From assembly GCA_013397695.1 (NCBI GenBank), contig VYZI01000320.1, positions 94,081-158,080 of the forward strand: DNA of 64,000 nucleotides, in the 5' to 3' direction. This DNA is from Centropus unirufus. Its lineage: Eukaryota > Chordata > Aves > Cuculiformes > Centropidae. Made by a program: the position numbers and the translations under genes. The notes under the pieces are model-generated. The model was given only the letters and a program-made list of their open reading frames with translations, ran no database searches and was not told the origin of the DNA. This document shows, one piece after another, positions 55,101 through 59,900 of the stretch. Positions within the stretch are counted from its first letter, which is position 1. The number at the start of each line of letters is the position of its first letter.

Positions 55101-58100
55101 TATGTGGTATGAAGATGCATTTTTTTGTATACAGTCACATTGCATTAATGCTTTTAATCTGTGAGGAGAAACACATTTAACATGTTTAGAAGCACTTTTT
55201 TGCTCCTCCGTAGGAGAAATGAAATATCACCCTCACTGCTGCCAAGGAACACTAAGGAAGTTTTTATCCTCAGGTCTGGATGGAAGGGTCCAAGATGCCA
55301 TTCTGTAACAATGTTGCAGCAGAACAGAATTTGAGTATGTTTAGCAGAGGGAACTTCAGGAGTTAAGGATTTCCCTAGGCAAATAGAGAGGGGAATTGTT
55401 TGTTTTTCCAGTTACCTCACTTTCCTTCCCTGACTGGATTGGATAACCCATCATTGTGAAATTGTTCATGGAGCCCACCCCTCAATGTTGACAGCAGGAA
55501 GGACTTCAGAGCTTTCCCTTCATGTTTTCTTCTCTTTCAGTGATGAAAGAGTCAAAGTTTCTGTTCAGTGGTTGTCCTGTTGGGTGACACTGGAAGTACT
55601 ATCTTGCTCTGCTTACAGGGTTCTGCTCATTCAAGGAGAAGAGTCTCTGCTTCCATAATCTTTCTTTCTGTGCTTCCCTTCTAGGAGCAGTTGTTTTGGT
55701 ATTACTTGTAATGAAATTAATATTATCACAATTCTTTTAAGAGAAGGAAGTGTGTATCTCCATAGTTAGTTATTCCAGGGCTGGATGAGGTTTTGAGCAA
55801 ACTTATCCAGCAGAAGGTATCCCTGCCCATGGCAGGAGGTCTGGAACTGGTTCATCTTTAAGGTCCCTTCCAGCCTAAACCATTCTATGGTGATTCTGTG
55901 ATTTCTTGAGACGTGCAAATAAGCTTTCTGCATCCACCTTTCACTCATGCGTCTAAACCAATTTTGACTCTGCAAAAGTACTGAAAGGGTATGTCCCAGT
56001 TTATTTGCAGCCTTGTCCCTTAAGTGTAAGAGCTTGTAGAACTTGATTCTCCTGATTGCTGCTGCTGGAAATATATGGTACGCATTGGCTATTTGATGGA
56101 GTGTACAGATAAACAGCATAACCCGAAAATGCTGCTCTACGAGGTGATATTCTATTTAGTTTTGTATATTTTAGTCAAAAGTCTTTTTCCCTAAACAAGA
56201 CTAGCTGATTCTTACTTTTTTTTTTTAGTTACAAGGGTTTTGTACTTAGACACACACAAATTCTTTTAGAGTGCTTATGTTCTGAATATCTAGCTGACAG
56301 AAAACTCATCAGTTGCTAGCCATACAAAAAAGGCTGAGAGGATTTCTGCTTTCAGTTTGCCATTTCCACACTTAAGCAAAGTAAGAGATGTATGGAAGTC
56401 AGTTGCTTCCCTACCTGCATTTGTAAAGGCTTTGAGAAGTTGATTTTGGAACTTGAAAATATCAACTCTATAAAATTTTTTCCTTGAGGTAAAGTTTTGT
56501 CTCGTATAGAGGATTTCAAAATTTGTTTTATGGGAGTGTACTTGTTTCTACATCTTGCACAGTAGTATGTAGTGTTTTCTTAATGGTCATGTGGTGTTAC
56601 GCTTTCATGTGTAACCTTGGGCAGAATAAGAGTATGTCTAGAATCAACAAGTCATGAATACTCCACCTCTGGAGATTTCAACGCTAGGTTGGATGGGGCT
56701 TTGAGCAACTTGATCCAATAGAAGGAACTGGATAATCGTTAATGTCCCTTCCAACCCAAACCATTCTATGATTCTGGGATCTTTTATTTAAAGGCAGTAT
56801 AACATACTTGTCATGTGAGAAAGTTGCAATCCTCAACTTTGAGGATTTTATGAGTTGTAGTTGTTGAATCACATAAGATCGGTATGGTTTTATTCTGATG
56901 AGGCAGGAAATGAACACGTGCCTGTCCAGGTGTCTGCAGATTGATAGCCATTGTTACATGGCCAGAATACAAATTCTGCTAAATTAAGGTAGTGTGACTG
57001 TGCATAGGTGCCTTGGTTGCTGTTCATTTAATGATAGGAAGCACATGCAACCATGACACAGACACACTGGACGTGTGCATTCTGGGCAAATGACTTCTCA
57101 ATTGTATTTGCAGAGTGGAGGAGCTTCCATTTTTCATTAGTTACCAATGGTTGAAGGAGGAGGGGAGGCAGGAGCCACAAGTAGACTAGAACAATTAGCT
57201 TTTTTCTTGAAGTGTTTTAATGGTGAGGAGCATGTTGTCTCTTCCTCCATTTTCTCATGTTGTTTTCTTGCTAATGCTATGAAACCACCTTCCTTTGGCC
57301 CTGTGACCATACACTTACACTGTGATTTAATTGTTACGTGAGGGAAGCATTCTGATTTCTGGAGGAGATGGTGGCTTTCAAGAAGTTTATAAAGAGTAGT
57401 TACTTGTCACAGAAGCAGTGTTTAAAAATGCATCTTGGGTGAACAGGAAACGGATGTGTCAGTAGTGAGTGTGTAGGCTCTGTTGGAAATGAGCTGCATA
57501 AGAAATTGTTGGCTGTGGAAAACAGGGTCTCTGTGGCCAAGTTGGAGTCAAGTACAATCCTGAATAGGCTGCACCTATGGAGTTTAACTATAGAGCTTTC
57601 TGTCTGCTTCATAATGCTATTTTTATGGACAAAGAAGTGAGTTATTAAAACTTCTGAAGATGTTTGAATTTCCTGCTTTTGCTGGTCATTTTTGTCTGCT
57701 TCGTGGAAGTTTCTGCTTTAGAGGATGTGATATTTCTCCAGTGTGCAGCTTTGTAGTATGTTCTGTCATAACTTTCACATCTACTTTGATGCCATACTTT
57801 GCACACTCTTACTATTCTGCGAGTCCTTTTTCCTACCTTACAAATGGTGGGGTAGGGAGCTATGTACTTCTCTTGTTCTCTGCTCTCTTCTAATATAACT
57901 CTTTTAGAAGACAGGGGATGTAATTATAAGTTTTATTTTCAGACGGAAGTGGAGAAAGAGGTGAGAAGGATGCCAGTAAAATCACAACCTACCCACCAGG
58001 GGCTGTGCGCTTTGACTGTGAGCTGCGAGCTGTACAAGTCAGTTGTGGGTTTCACCATTCAGGTAAAAACAAATTAATAAATGTTAATTAATTTTTCTTG

Positions 58101-58541
58101 GTTTTCTTAATGTTGTTGTACATGTTTTCACTGCTTTGTGTTCAATTTTCAGTAAGGATGCACACTGGATGGTAAAGGTTGCAGTGTAATTTTGTAGGCT
58201 ACTACACCGTTCTTCAGCAGTGAGAATTATCGTATATTGAGTTGCTTCAGGGCTTTTAGGCAATTTGATTCGTTCGAAAATACGTGCATGGCACAGCTCT
58301 AGCCTGGCCTAGAGGTGCTGGCTGTGATGGGTTGTGAAATCTTGTTACATGTCTCCTAGTGTTTCAGTAGGGGTTGTTAACTGTGCTGCTCAGGAAGACT
58401 AACAGGCACTGGTTAAAATGTGCATATGTCAAAAATACTCATTTTTGTCTGTTTTCCAGTGGTTTTGATGGAGAATGGTGATGTTTACACGTTTGGATAT
58501 GGGCAGCATGGGCAACTGGGACATGGTGATGTTAATTCCAG
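16082..58541 (+). CDS. MYCBP2: MYCBP2 (PAM/PHR1) E3 ubiquitin ligase, 19 internal exons, partial at both ends
   Basis: MYCBP2 is a giant (about 4,600-4,700 residue in mammals) RING-type E3 ligase that controls axon growth, synapse formation and axon degeneration, acting with FBXO45 on substrates such as DLK and NMNAT2 (family knowledge). The joined exons read 879 codons without a stop: 16082-16157, 24092-24307, 28358-28511, 30350-30546, 30776-31018, 31296-31367, 32948-33044, 37222-37295, 38411-38549, 39436-39512, 40409-40613, 42773-42937, 43850-44008, 44769-44973, 45657-45802, 47767-47868, 52843-52950, 57943-58062 and 58460-58541. The protein follows vertebrate MYCBP2 as I remember it almost residue for residue, from about residue 100 to 980. 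The first exon begins and the last ends inside a codon, so more exons lie on both sides; the RING domain is outside the window. Identity is from recognition of the protein, not a database search. Confidence 0.96.
18580..18598. repeat. Run of 19 T
   Basis: An uninterrupted thymine homopolymer inside an intron, without recognisable retroposon sequence adjoining it. Length may be unreliable in sequencing. Confidence 0.9.
20228..20384 (+). mobile_element. CR1 LINE, short 3' end
   Basis: GATGGGATGAGGCTTTGAGC through 'TTTCCAACCCAAACCATTCA' and ATGACTCTGTG gives the last 150 bases of CR1. A short internal duplication of 'GATGACTTTAAAG' type sequence is present. Confidence 0.9.
21969..22035 (-). mobile_element. 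CR1 LINE, very short antisense 3' end
   Basis: The + strand reads AATCGCAGAATGGTTTGGGT, then GGAACCTTAAAGATGATCCA, the reverse complement of the CR1 terminus. It stops after 'CAACCCCCTGCTATG'. Confidence 0.88.
24092..24307 (+). CDS. MYCBP2: MYCBP2 exon: acidic Ser/Asp/Glu segment, ends at a GC donor
   Basis: This exon has 216 nt, exactly 72 codons, in phase 0 at both ends. The acceptor is tttttttcag. The peptide contains NVRHCVLEWQKKE, then an acidic stretch SGDSDSDEEEESKEPP and ends in KLPK, as in mammalian MYCBP2. The donor reads AAG|GCAAGT, so the intron starts with GC rather than GT. Apart from the C the site matches the consensus perfectly, as is usual for functional GC-AG introns. Reading past this donor gives a stop about 27 codons later, so this boundary is needed to keep the frame to the next exon (LPK joining IIEVG). 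Confidence 0.95.
24621..24665. other. Assembly gap (45 N)
   Basis: Forty-five undetermined bases inside the intron after the 24092-24307 exon. The true gap length is unknown. Confidence 0.99.
25218..25690 (-). mobile_element. CR1 LINE, antisense, longest antisense copy
   Basis: The + strand runs from GATTGTAGAATGGTTTGGAT through 'AGGGACCTTAAAGATCATCC', 'CTTGAACGCCTCCAGGGATG', 'AGGCCCCCTTTAGGAAATGC' to 'ATCTGGACTAGTTCGAACAG'. That is about 470 bases of reverse-complement CR1. It is well preserved. Confidence 0.94.
26320..26490 (+). mobile_element. CR1 LINE, 3' fragment
   Basis: Contains 'GAGTGGTGAAGCACTGGCAC', 'CCATCCCTGAAGGTGTCCAA' and 'AGTGGAAGGTGTCCCTGCGC'; the terminal part is degraded. 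Confidence 0.88.
26842..26935 (-). mobile_element. CR1 LINE, antisense 3' end of an X-like subtype
   Basis: The + strand reads ATCATAGAATTATTAAAGTT, 'GGAAAAGACCTCTGAGACCA', 'TCAAGTCCAGCCGTCAAC'. This is the reverse complement of the CR1 subtype ending 'TTAATGATTCTATGA', different from the copy at 25218-25690. Confidence 0.82.
27416..27738 (+). mobile_element. CR1 LINE, 5'-truncated
   Basis: Starts GCGACCTTCCAGTACTTAAA, includes 'GTAATGGTTTTAAACTAAGG' and ends CCCAAAGCATTTTGTGATTC. It carries a T-rich insertion near 27545-27560. Confidence 0.92.
28358..28511 (+). CDS. MYCBP2: MYCBP2 exon: N-terminal helical region
   Basis: This exon has 154 nt: 51 codons plus one base. The acceptor is ctactttag and the donor is G|GTAATA. 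It encodes IIEVGLCEVFELIKETRFSH, then LCLRSLQALLNVLQGQQPEG. Leucine-rich amphipathic segments suggest an alpha-helical, repeat-like fold, but I know of no specific function for this segment. The split last codon (G+AA, Glu) is completed by the next exon. Confidence 0.95.
28512..30349 (+). other. MYCBP2: MYCBP2 intron, 1.8 kb
   Basis: This GT-AG intron holds one sense CR1 at 29635-30100, ending about 250 bases before the next acceptor. Otherwise it is unremarkable AT-rich sequence. Confidence 0.88.
29635..30100 (+). mobile_element. CR1 LINE, 5'-truncated
   Basis: Starts in 'AACAGAGTCCAGAGGAGGCC', includes 'TTATTCAGCCTAGAGAAGGC' and ends CCCAAGGCATTCTATGATTC. It lies in the 1.8-kb intron between two N-terminal exons. 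Confidence 0.94.
30350..30546 (+). CDS. MYCBP2: MYCBP2 exon: N-terminal helical region with weak donor
   Basis: This exon has 197 nt: two bases completing a split Glu codon plus 65 whole codons. It encodes SLFQLLLEITVRSTGMN and later LSCACLFSLVAAWGETGRTL, nearly identical to mammalian MYCBP2. The acceptor is tatctgcag. The donor is CAG|GTCTTA, which lacks the usual A+3, A+4 and G+5 and is the weakest donor in the window. The following intron is only 229 bases long. Confidence 0.95.
30776..31018 (+). CDS. MYCBP2: MYCBP2 exon: entry to RCC1-like region
   Basis: This exon has 243 nt, 81 codons in phase 0 at both ends. The acceptor is tatttag and the donor is AGG|GTAATG. It encodes VPTILNSLQRSVQAVLVGK and then DDQCLLQSDGFFLYLLCKDG with LYKIGSGYSGTVR. 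The 'DG.FLYLL..DGLYKIGSG' rhythm is beta-blade-like and begins the propeller-type portion of the protein (inference from pattern). It is the largest exon in the window. Confidence 0.95.
31296..31367 (+). CDS. MYCBP2: MYCBP2 exon: short exon in the RCC1-like region
   Basis: This exon has 72 nt, 24 codons in phase 0 at both ends, so skipping it would keep the frame. It encodes GHIYNSTSRIKNRKEKKSWL and ends GYAQ. The acceptor is cttttcag and the donor is CAG|GTGGGT. The centre is basic (RIKNRKEKK). Confidence 0.94.
31368..32947 (+). other. MYCBP2: MYCBP2 intron, 1.6 kb
   Basis: This GT-AG intron shows no recognisable repeat and no exon-like frame. Confidence 0.85.
32948..33044 (+). CDS. MYCBP2: MYCBP2 exon: RCC1-like region
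   Basis: This exon has 97 nt: 32 codons plus one base. The acceptor is cttaccag and the donor is G|GTATGA. It encodes GYLLYRDANSHSMTALRI, followed by NPETLEQDGTVTLP. The final G joins AT of the next exon to give Asp. It closely matches the mammalian protein with small substitutions. Confidence 0.94.
33045..37221 (+). other. MYCBP2: MYCBP2 intron, 4.2 kb
   Basis: This is the longest stretch in the window in which I found no CR1. An A-rich run lies near 35704-35719. I see nothing else recognisable. Confidence 0.8.
37222..37295 (+). CDS. MYCBP2: MYCBP2 exon: RCC1-like region
   Basis: This exon has 74 nt: two bases completing Asp plus 24 codons. The acceptor is tctcttgcag and the donor is GAT|GTAAGT. 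It encodes CHTEGQNILFTDGEYINQIA and ends ASRD. The preceding intron (33045-37221) is over 4 kb. Confidence 0.94.
37296..38410 (+). other. MYCBP2: MYCBP2 intron, 1.1 kb
   Basis: This is a GT-AG intron of AT-rich sequence with no recognisable repeat. A short overlapping pair of antisense frames near 37760-38020 has no family resemblance. Confidence 0.85.
38411..38549 (+). CDS. MYCBP2: MYCBP2 exon: RCC1-like region
   Basis: This exon has 139 nt: 46 codons plus one base. The acceptor is tttttttcag and the donor is A|GTAAGT. It encodes DGFVVRIFATSTEPVLQQEL, then LARKCLHACGISLFDLEKDL. An antisense CR1 remnant begins only about 45 bases after the donor. Confidence 0.95.
38550..39435 (+). other. MYCBP2: MYCBP2 intron, 0.9 kb
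   Basis: This intron contains an antisense CR1 3' end (38594-38735). A 112-codon frame at 39110-39448 overlaps the following acceptor and reads out of frame with the exon. It is most likely chance. Confidence 0.85.
38594..38735 (-). mobile_element. CR1 LINE, antisense 3' end close to an exon
   Basis: The + strand contains 'CTTTAAAGATCATCCAGTTC', 'CCATGCCATGGGCAGGGACC' and 'CTTGAACACCTCCAGGGATG'. It begins about 45 bases downstream of the donor of the 38411-38549 exon. Confidence 0.92.
39436..39512 (+). CDS. MYCBP2: MYCBP2 exon: start of first recognised RCC1 repeat
   Basis: This exon has 77 nt: two bases completing Ser plus 25 codons. The acceptor is ctgtgcag and the donor is AAG|GTATGA. 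It encodes TGFDEESAVLGAGREFALMK with TASGK. The 'LGAGREFALMKTASGK(I)YYTG' pattern across the junction with the next exon is a typical RCC1 strand pair. Confidence 0.94.
39513..40408 (+). other. MYCBP2: MYCBP2 intron, 0.9 kb
   Basis: This is a GT-AG intron of AT-rich sequence in which I see no repeat or further exon. Confidence 0.85.
40409..40613 (+). CDS. MYCBP2: MYCBP2 exon: RCC1 repeat
   Basis: This exon has 205 nt: 68 codons plus one base. The acceptor is ccttctag and the donor is A|GTACGT. It encodes IYYTGKYQSLGIKQGG, then VELPITKSPKI, and a clear RCC1 signature FSVGHDGSHALLVAEDGSIF followed by FTGSASKGEDG. RCC1 blades form a seven-bladed-type propeller; in MYCBP2 the RCC1-like domain has been reported to inhibit adenylyl cyclase and to bind KCC2 (family knowledge). 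Confidence 0.95.
40614..42772 (+). other. MYCBP2: MYCBP2 intron, 2.2 kb
   Basis: This GT-AG intron carries a CR1 reverse-transcriptase fragment (41520-42162), described separately. The rest is AT-rich with no recognisable element. Confidence 0.85.
41520..42162 (+). mobile_element. CR1 LINE reverse-transcriptase fragment, inactive
   Basis: This is an internal piece of CR1 ORF2. A frame from 41563 encodes 'IHKSMGPNGIHPRVARELVE' and 'NVTAIYKRGWREDLGNYRP'. The homology then moves to another frame from about 41920 ('VMEQVILSAIAQRTQDNWVI', 'YLGFSKAFDTVSH'), so at least one frameshift lies between. At motif A the usual YLDFSKAFDTV reads YLGF, losing a catalytic aspartate. No 3' end follows: homology stops after the motif A region. 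Confidence 0.93.
42773..42937 (+). CDS. MYCBP2: MYCBP2 exon: basic linker and RCC1-type strand
   Basis: This exon has 165 nt: 2 + 162 + 1. The acceptor is tttatttatag and the donor is A|GTAAGT. It starts with a basic linker, KSRRQSKPYKPKKIIKMEGK, which looks like a bipartite basic cluster. It continues with the blade-like NNGSSSVISKDGELYMFGKD. It lies about 600 bases downstream of the CR1 reverse-transcriptase fragment in the preceding intron. Confidence 0.95.
42938..43849 (+). other. MYCBP2: MYCBP2 intron, 0.9 kb
   Basis: This GT-AG intron holds one sense CR1 3' end (43244-43442). Nothing else is recognisable. Confidence 0.85.
43244..43442 (+). mobile_element. CR1 LINE, 3' end
   Basis: Contains 'TGGTGAGGCCCTGGAACAGG', 'GACCAGGTTGGATGGGGCTT' and 'TCCCTTCCAACCCAAACCCT'. 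It sits in the 0.9-kb intron between two RCC1-coding exons. Confidence 0.93.
43850..44008 (+). CDS. MYCBP2: MYCBP2 exon: RCC1 repeat
   Basis: This exon has 159 nt: 2 + 156 + 1. The acceptor is gacttatag and the donor is G|GTGAGT. It encodes LVTDLKGHFVTQVAMGKAHT, then CVLMKNGEVWTFGVNNKGQC with GRDTGSMSQGGK. 'AMGKAHTCVLMKNGEVWTFG.N..GQ.G' is a textbook RCC1 repeat. Confidence 0.96.
44009..44768 (+). other. MYCBP2: MYCBP2 intron, 0.76 kb
   Basis: This GT-AG intron shows no recognisable repeat. Confidence 0.85.
44769..44973 (+). CDS. MYCBP2: MYCBP2 exon: acidic linker and first half of cysteine-rich insert
   Basis: This exon has 205 nt: 2 + 201 + 2. The acceptor is gaatatcttag and the donor is GG|GTAAGC. 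It encodes FGVENMATAMDEDLEEELDD followed by KDEKSMMCPPGMHKWKLEQC and then MVCTVCGDCTGYGASC. Six cysteines occur here and seven more in the next exon, forming a zinc-finger-like insert between RCC1 repeats. Zinc binding is an inference from the spacing. Confidence 0.96.
44974..45656 (+). other. MYCBP2: MYCBP2 intron, 0.68 kb
   Basis: This GT-AG intron separates the two halves of the cysteine-rich insert. No repeat is recognised. Confidence 0.85.
45657..45802 (+). CDS. MYCBP2: MYCBP2 exon: second half of cysteine-rich insert
   Basis: This exon has 146 nt: 1 + 144 + 1. The acceptor is ggctgcag and the donor is G|GTAAGT. It encodes ICGCGSGESGCAVCGCCKAC and then ARELDGQEARQRGILDAVKE with MIPLDLLL. 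Seven cysteines fall in the first 20 residues. Local GC content is clearly higher than in the surrounding intron. Confidence 0.96.
45803..47766 (+). other. MYCBP2: MYCBP2 intron, 2.0 kb
   Basis: This is a GT-AG intron of AT-rich sequence without a recognisable repeat or exon. A 97-codon frame at 46901-47191 has no family resemblance. Confidence 0.82.
47767..47868 (+). CDS. MYCBP2: MYCBP2 exon: charged linker
   Basis: This exon has 102 nt: 2 + 99 + 1. The acceptor is ctttctag and the donor is G|GTAAGT. It encodes VPVPGVNIEEHLQLRQEEKR followed by QRVNRRHRLEEGR. The Glu/Arg/Gln-rich composition suggests a helical charged linker between the Cys-rich insert and the next RCC1 block. Confidence 0.95.
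50757..50790. repeat. 11-base inverted repeat followed by a direct copy
   Basis: AAAGTCCATTT, one T, then its reverse complement AAATGGACTTT, and immediately a second AAATGGACTTT. A simple local rearrangement is the likeliest cause; no function is evident. Confidence 0.85.
50878..51122 (-). mobile_element. CR1 LINE, antisense
   Basis: The + strand reads AGAATCACAGAATGGTTTGT, 'AGCCTTGAACACTTCTGGAG', 'GCCAGTGCCTCACCACCCTC' and 'TTTCAGCTTAAACCCATTAC'. It is diverged with a small internal deletion. Confidence 0.91.
52843..52950 (+). CDS. MYCBP2: MYCBP2 exon: linker before second RCC1 block
   Basis: This exon has 108 nt: 2 + 105 + 1. The acceptor is gtttctcctcag and the donor is G|GTATTT, which is relatively weak. 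It encodes PLVFPGPIFMNHREQTLARI and then RPHPAQLKHKRDKHK. Reading through the donor leaves a further 44 codons open before a stop, so intron retention would add a non-conserved tail; I see no sign that this is used. Confidence 0.95.
53930..54475 (+). mobile_element. Old CR1 LINE, diverged
   Basis: Contains 'TTGTTCAGCCTTGAGAGAAG', 'TGGATTTCTGAAAAAAGATT', 'GATCCTTGAGGTCCTTTTTA' and a terminal CATTCTATGAAAT. It is more diverged than the others and seems to be an older subtype. The part before about 54060 is the least certain. Confidence 0.75.
55775..55905 (+). mobile_element. CR1 LINE, short 3' end
   Basis: GGCTGGATGAGGTTTTGAGC through 'CCCTGCCCATGGCAGGAGGT' to CCATTCTATGGTGATTCTGT. Confidence 0.92.
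56655..56785 (+). mobile_element. CR1 LINE, short 3' end
   Basis: Contains 'GGTTGGATGGGGCTTTGAGC' and ends 'CCAACCCAAACCATTCTATG'. It carries an internal deletion in the CATGGCAGGGG region. Confidence 0.91.
57943..58062 (+). CDS. MYCBP2: MYCBP2 exon: start of next RCC1 repeat
   Basis: This exon has 120 nt: 2 + 117 + 1. The acceptor is ttttattttcag and the donor is G|GTAAAA. It encodes GSGERGEKDASKITTYPPGA, then VRFDCELRAVQVSCGFHHS. The ending 'QVSCGFHHS(V)' is the RCC1 'G.HS' core continued by the next exon. Confidence 0.96.
58460..58541 (+). CDS. MYCBP2: MYCBP2 exon: RCC1 repeat, last exon in window
   Basis: This exon has 82 nt: 2 + 78 + 2. The acceptor is gttttccag and the donor is AG|GTGAGC. 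It encodes VLMENGDVYTFGYGQHGQLG followed by HGDVNSR (last codon split). 'DGxVYTFGxGxxGQLGxG' is the most canonical RCC1 signature in the window. The next exon, which in mammals begins GCPTLVQ, is not found in the remaining 5.4 kb. Confidence 0.96.
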
Positions 58542-59900
58542 GTGAGCTGGTAATTGAAGGGCATGATTGCATATTGCTGTAGGGCTGAATAAAGAGTGGC
58601 TAAATTTCTGTTTCTCTGTAACTGCCAAGTGTGAGTACTCAAGTATTGTCCAAATAAAGTTGATGAGCTCTTGTTCTACGTTTGTTCCCCATAAGCCCCT
58701 TGGTACAAATACCATCACAGTACTGTTGTCCTGTATAAGCACTGTTTAACACATGAAGGCTTCTGTGCATACTTAAAAAAGCATAGCATTGATAATTGAG
58801 TTTGAAATGCTTCTTTCTCTTTATTTCTCCCTACATATATGAAAGATAATAAAATCTCACTAAGTTTTCCTTACTTTTGTAACACATGTGCAGCGATTCA
58901 AATAGTATGAACGTAGTAAAGCTGTTACAACAGGTTGACTCGTTTCTGTTGCACCGCTGACAGTAGTTCACTTACAATAAAATCTTACTTTTTTATTATT
59001 GTTCTTCAGAAGTAACTCTGTAAACTTGTCTTGACTACATTTTGTGCGCTTGCTTTGGATGTTATGAGCGTGGTGTGCGCTTTTTTGTGGTCAATCGAAA
59101 TAGAAAAGTCAAGAGTGTGGAGACCTGTTTGACTAACCAACCACTTACCTACTTTGCGTTTGCTCAGCAGCTCTGTAAACTTCGTGCTTGATCTCTAGTG
59201 ACAACAGTGAGAGCAAAGATGTCTAATGTGAAACCCAGTCTCGTCCGTAGTCTCTCATCTTTAGTATCTTATCTAGTTACTAAAGTAAAAAATTAGTGTA
59301 CAGCTGTAAAAGAAAATGTAACAATATTCTTCTTCGGGCCTGTACATATACCATATAACACATGAGAGTCTGAGTAGCAGGAAGAGCAGAGCATCCACTA
59401 CCTGTCTTCAGTTCTATCATTTTTCTTCTAGCAGTGAGATGATAATTACTGAACATCTATTCTTCTAATCTCTTTGGAGACTTCAAAATAATTTCTTTTG
59501 TCAAGTTTCTGAAGAAATCCTCATAATCTTATAACTTCTGTTGGATTCACTAAACAAAAGGGGAAGAGGGAAGGAAGGAAGAAAAGAAATTTTACTGGAA
59601 GCATTCCTTTGTATTGTCTGCTGTGCCTAATAGTAGTCTTTAAACGGTTACTCCTATTCAGTTTGTGTTGGACTGGTGAATACAGTCTGTGTTTCTGCCT
59701 ATAGCAGAGCCATATCACAGATAAGTACTTTGGTTTTCATTCCTGGAAGTTGTTGGATGCTTGTCCAAGCTACAACTGCTTTAGCTGGCACTACTAGAAT
59801 AAGGCCAGTTTCTGTCTTAAAGAATGAAGAGGTCAAACAGCAGTGGCATTTGTACTGGTAACTTATGCCTATTTCCAACTTTGAAATCACCTGGCGTTTC

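Larger units (their letters stand above)
52951..57942 (+). other. MYCBP2: MYCBP2 intron, 5.0 kb
   Basis: This GT-AG intron contains three sense CR1 pieces (53930-54475, 55775-55905, 56655-56785). No additional exon is recognised. Confidence 0.85.
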
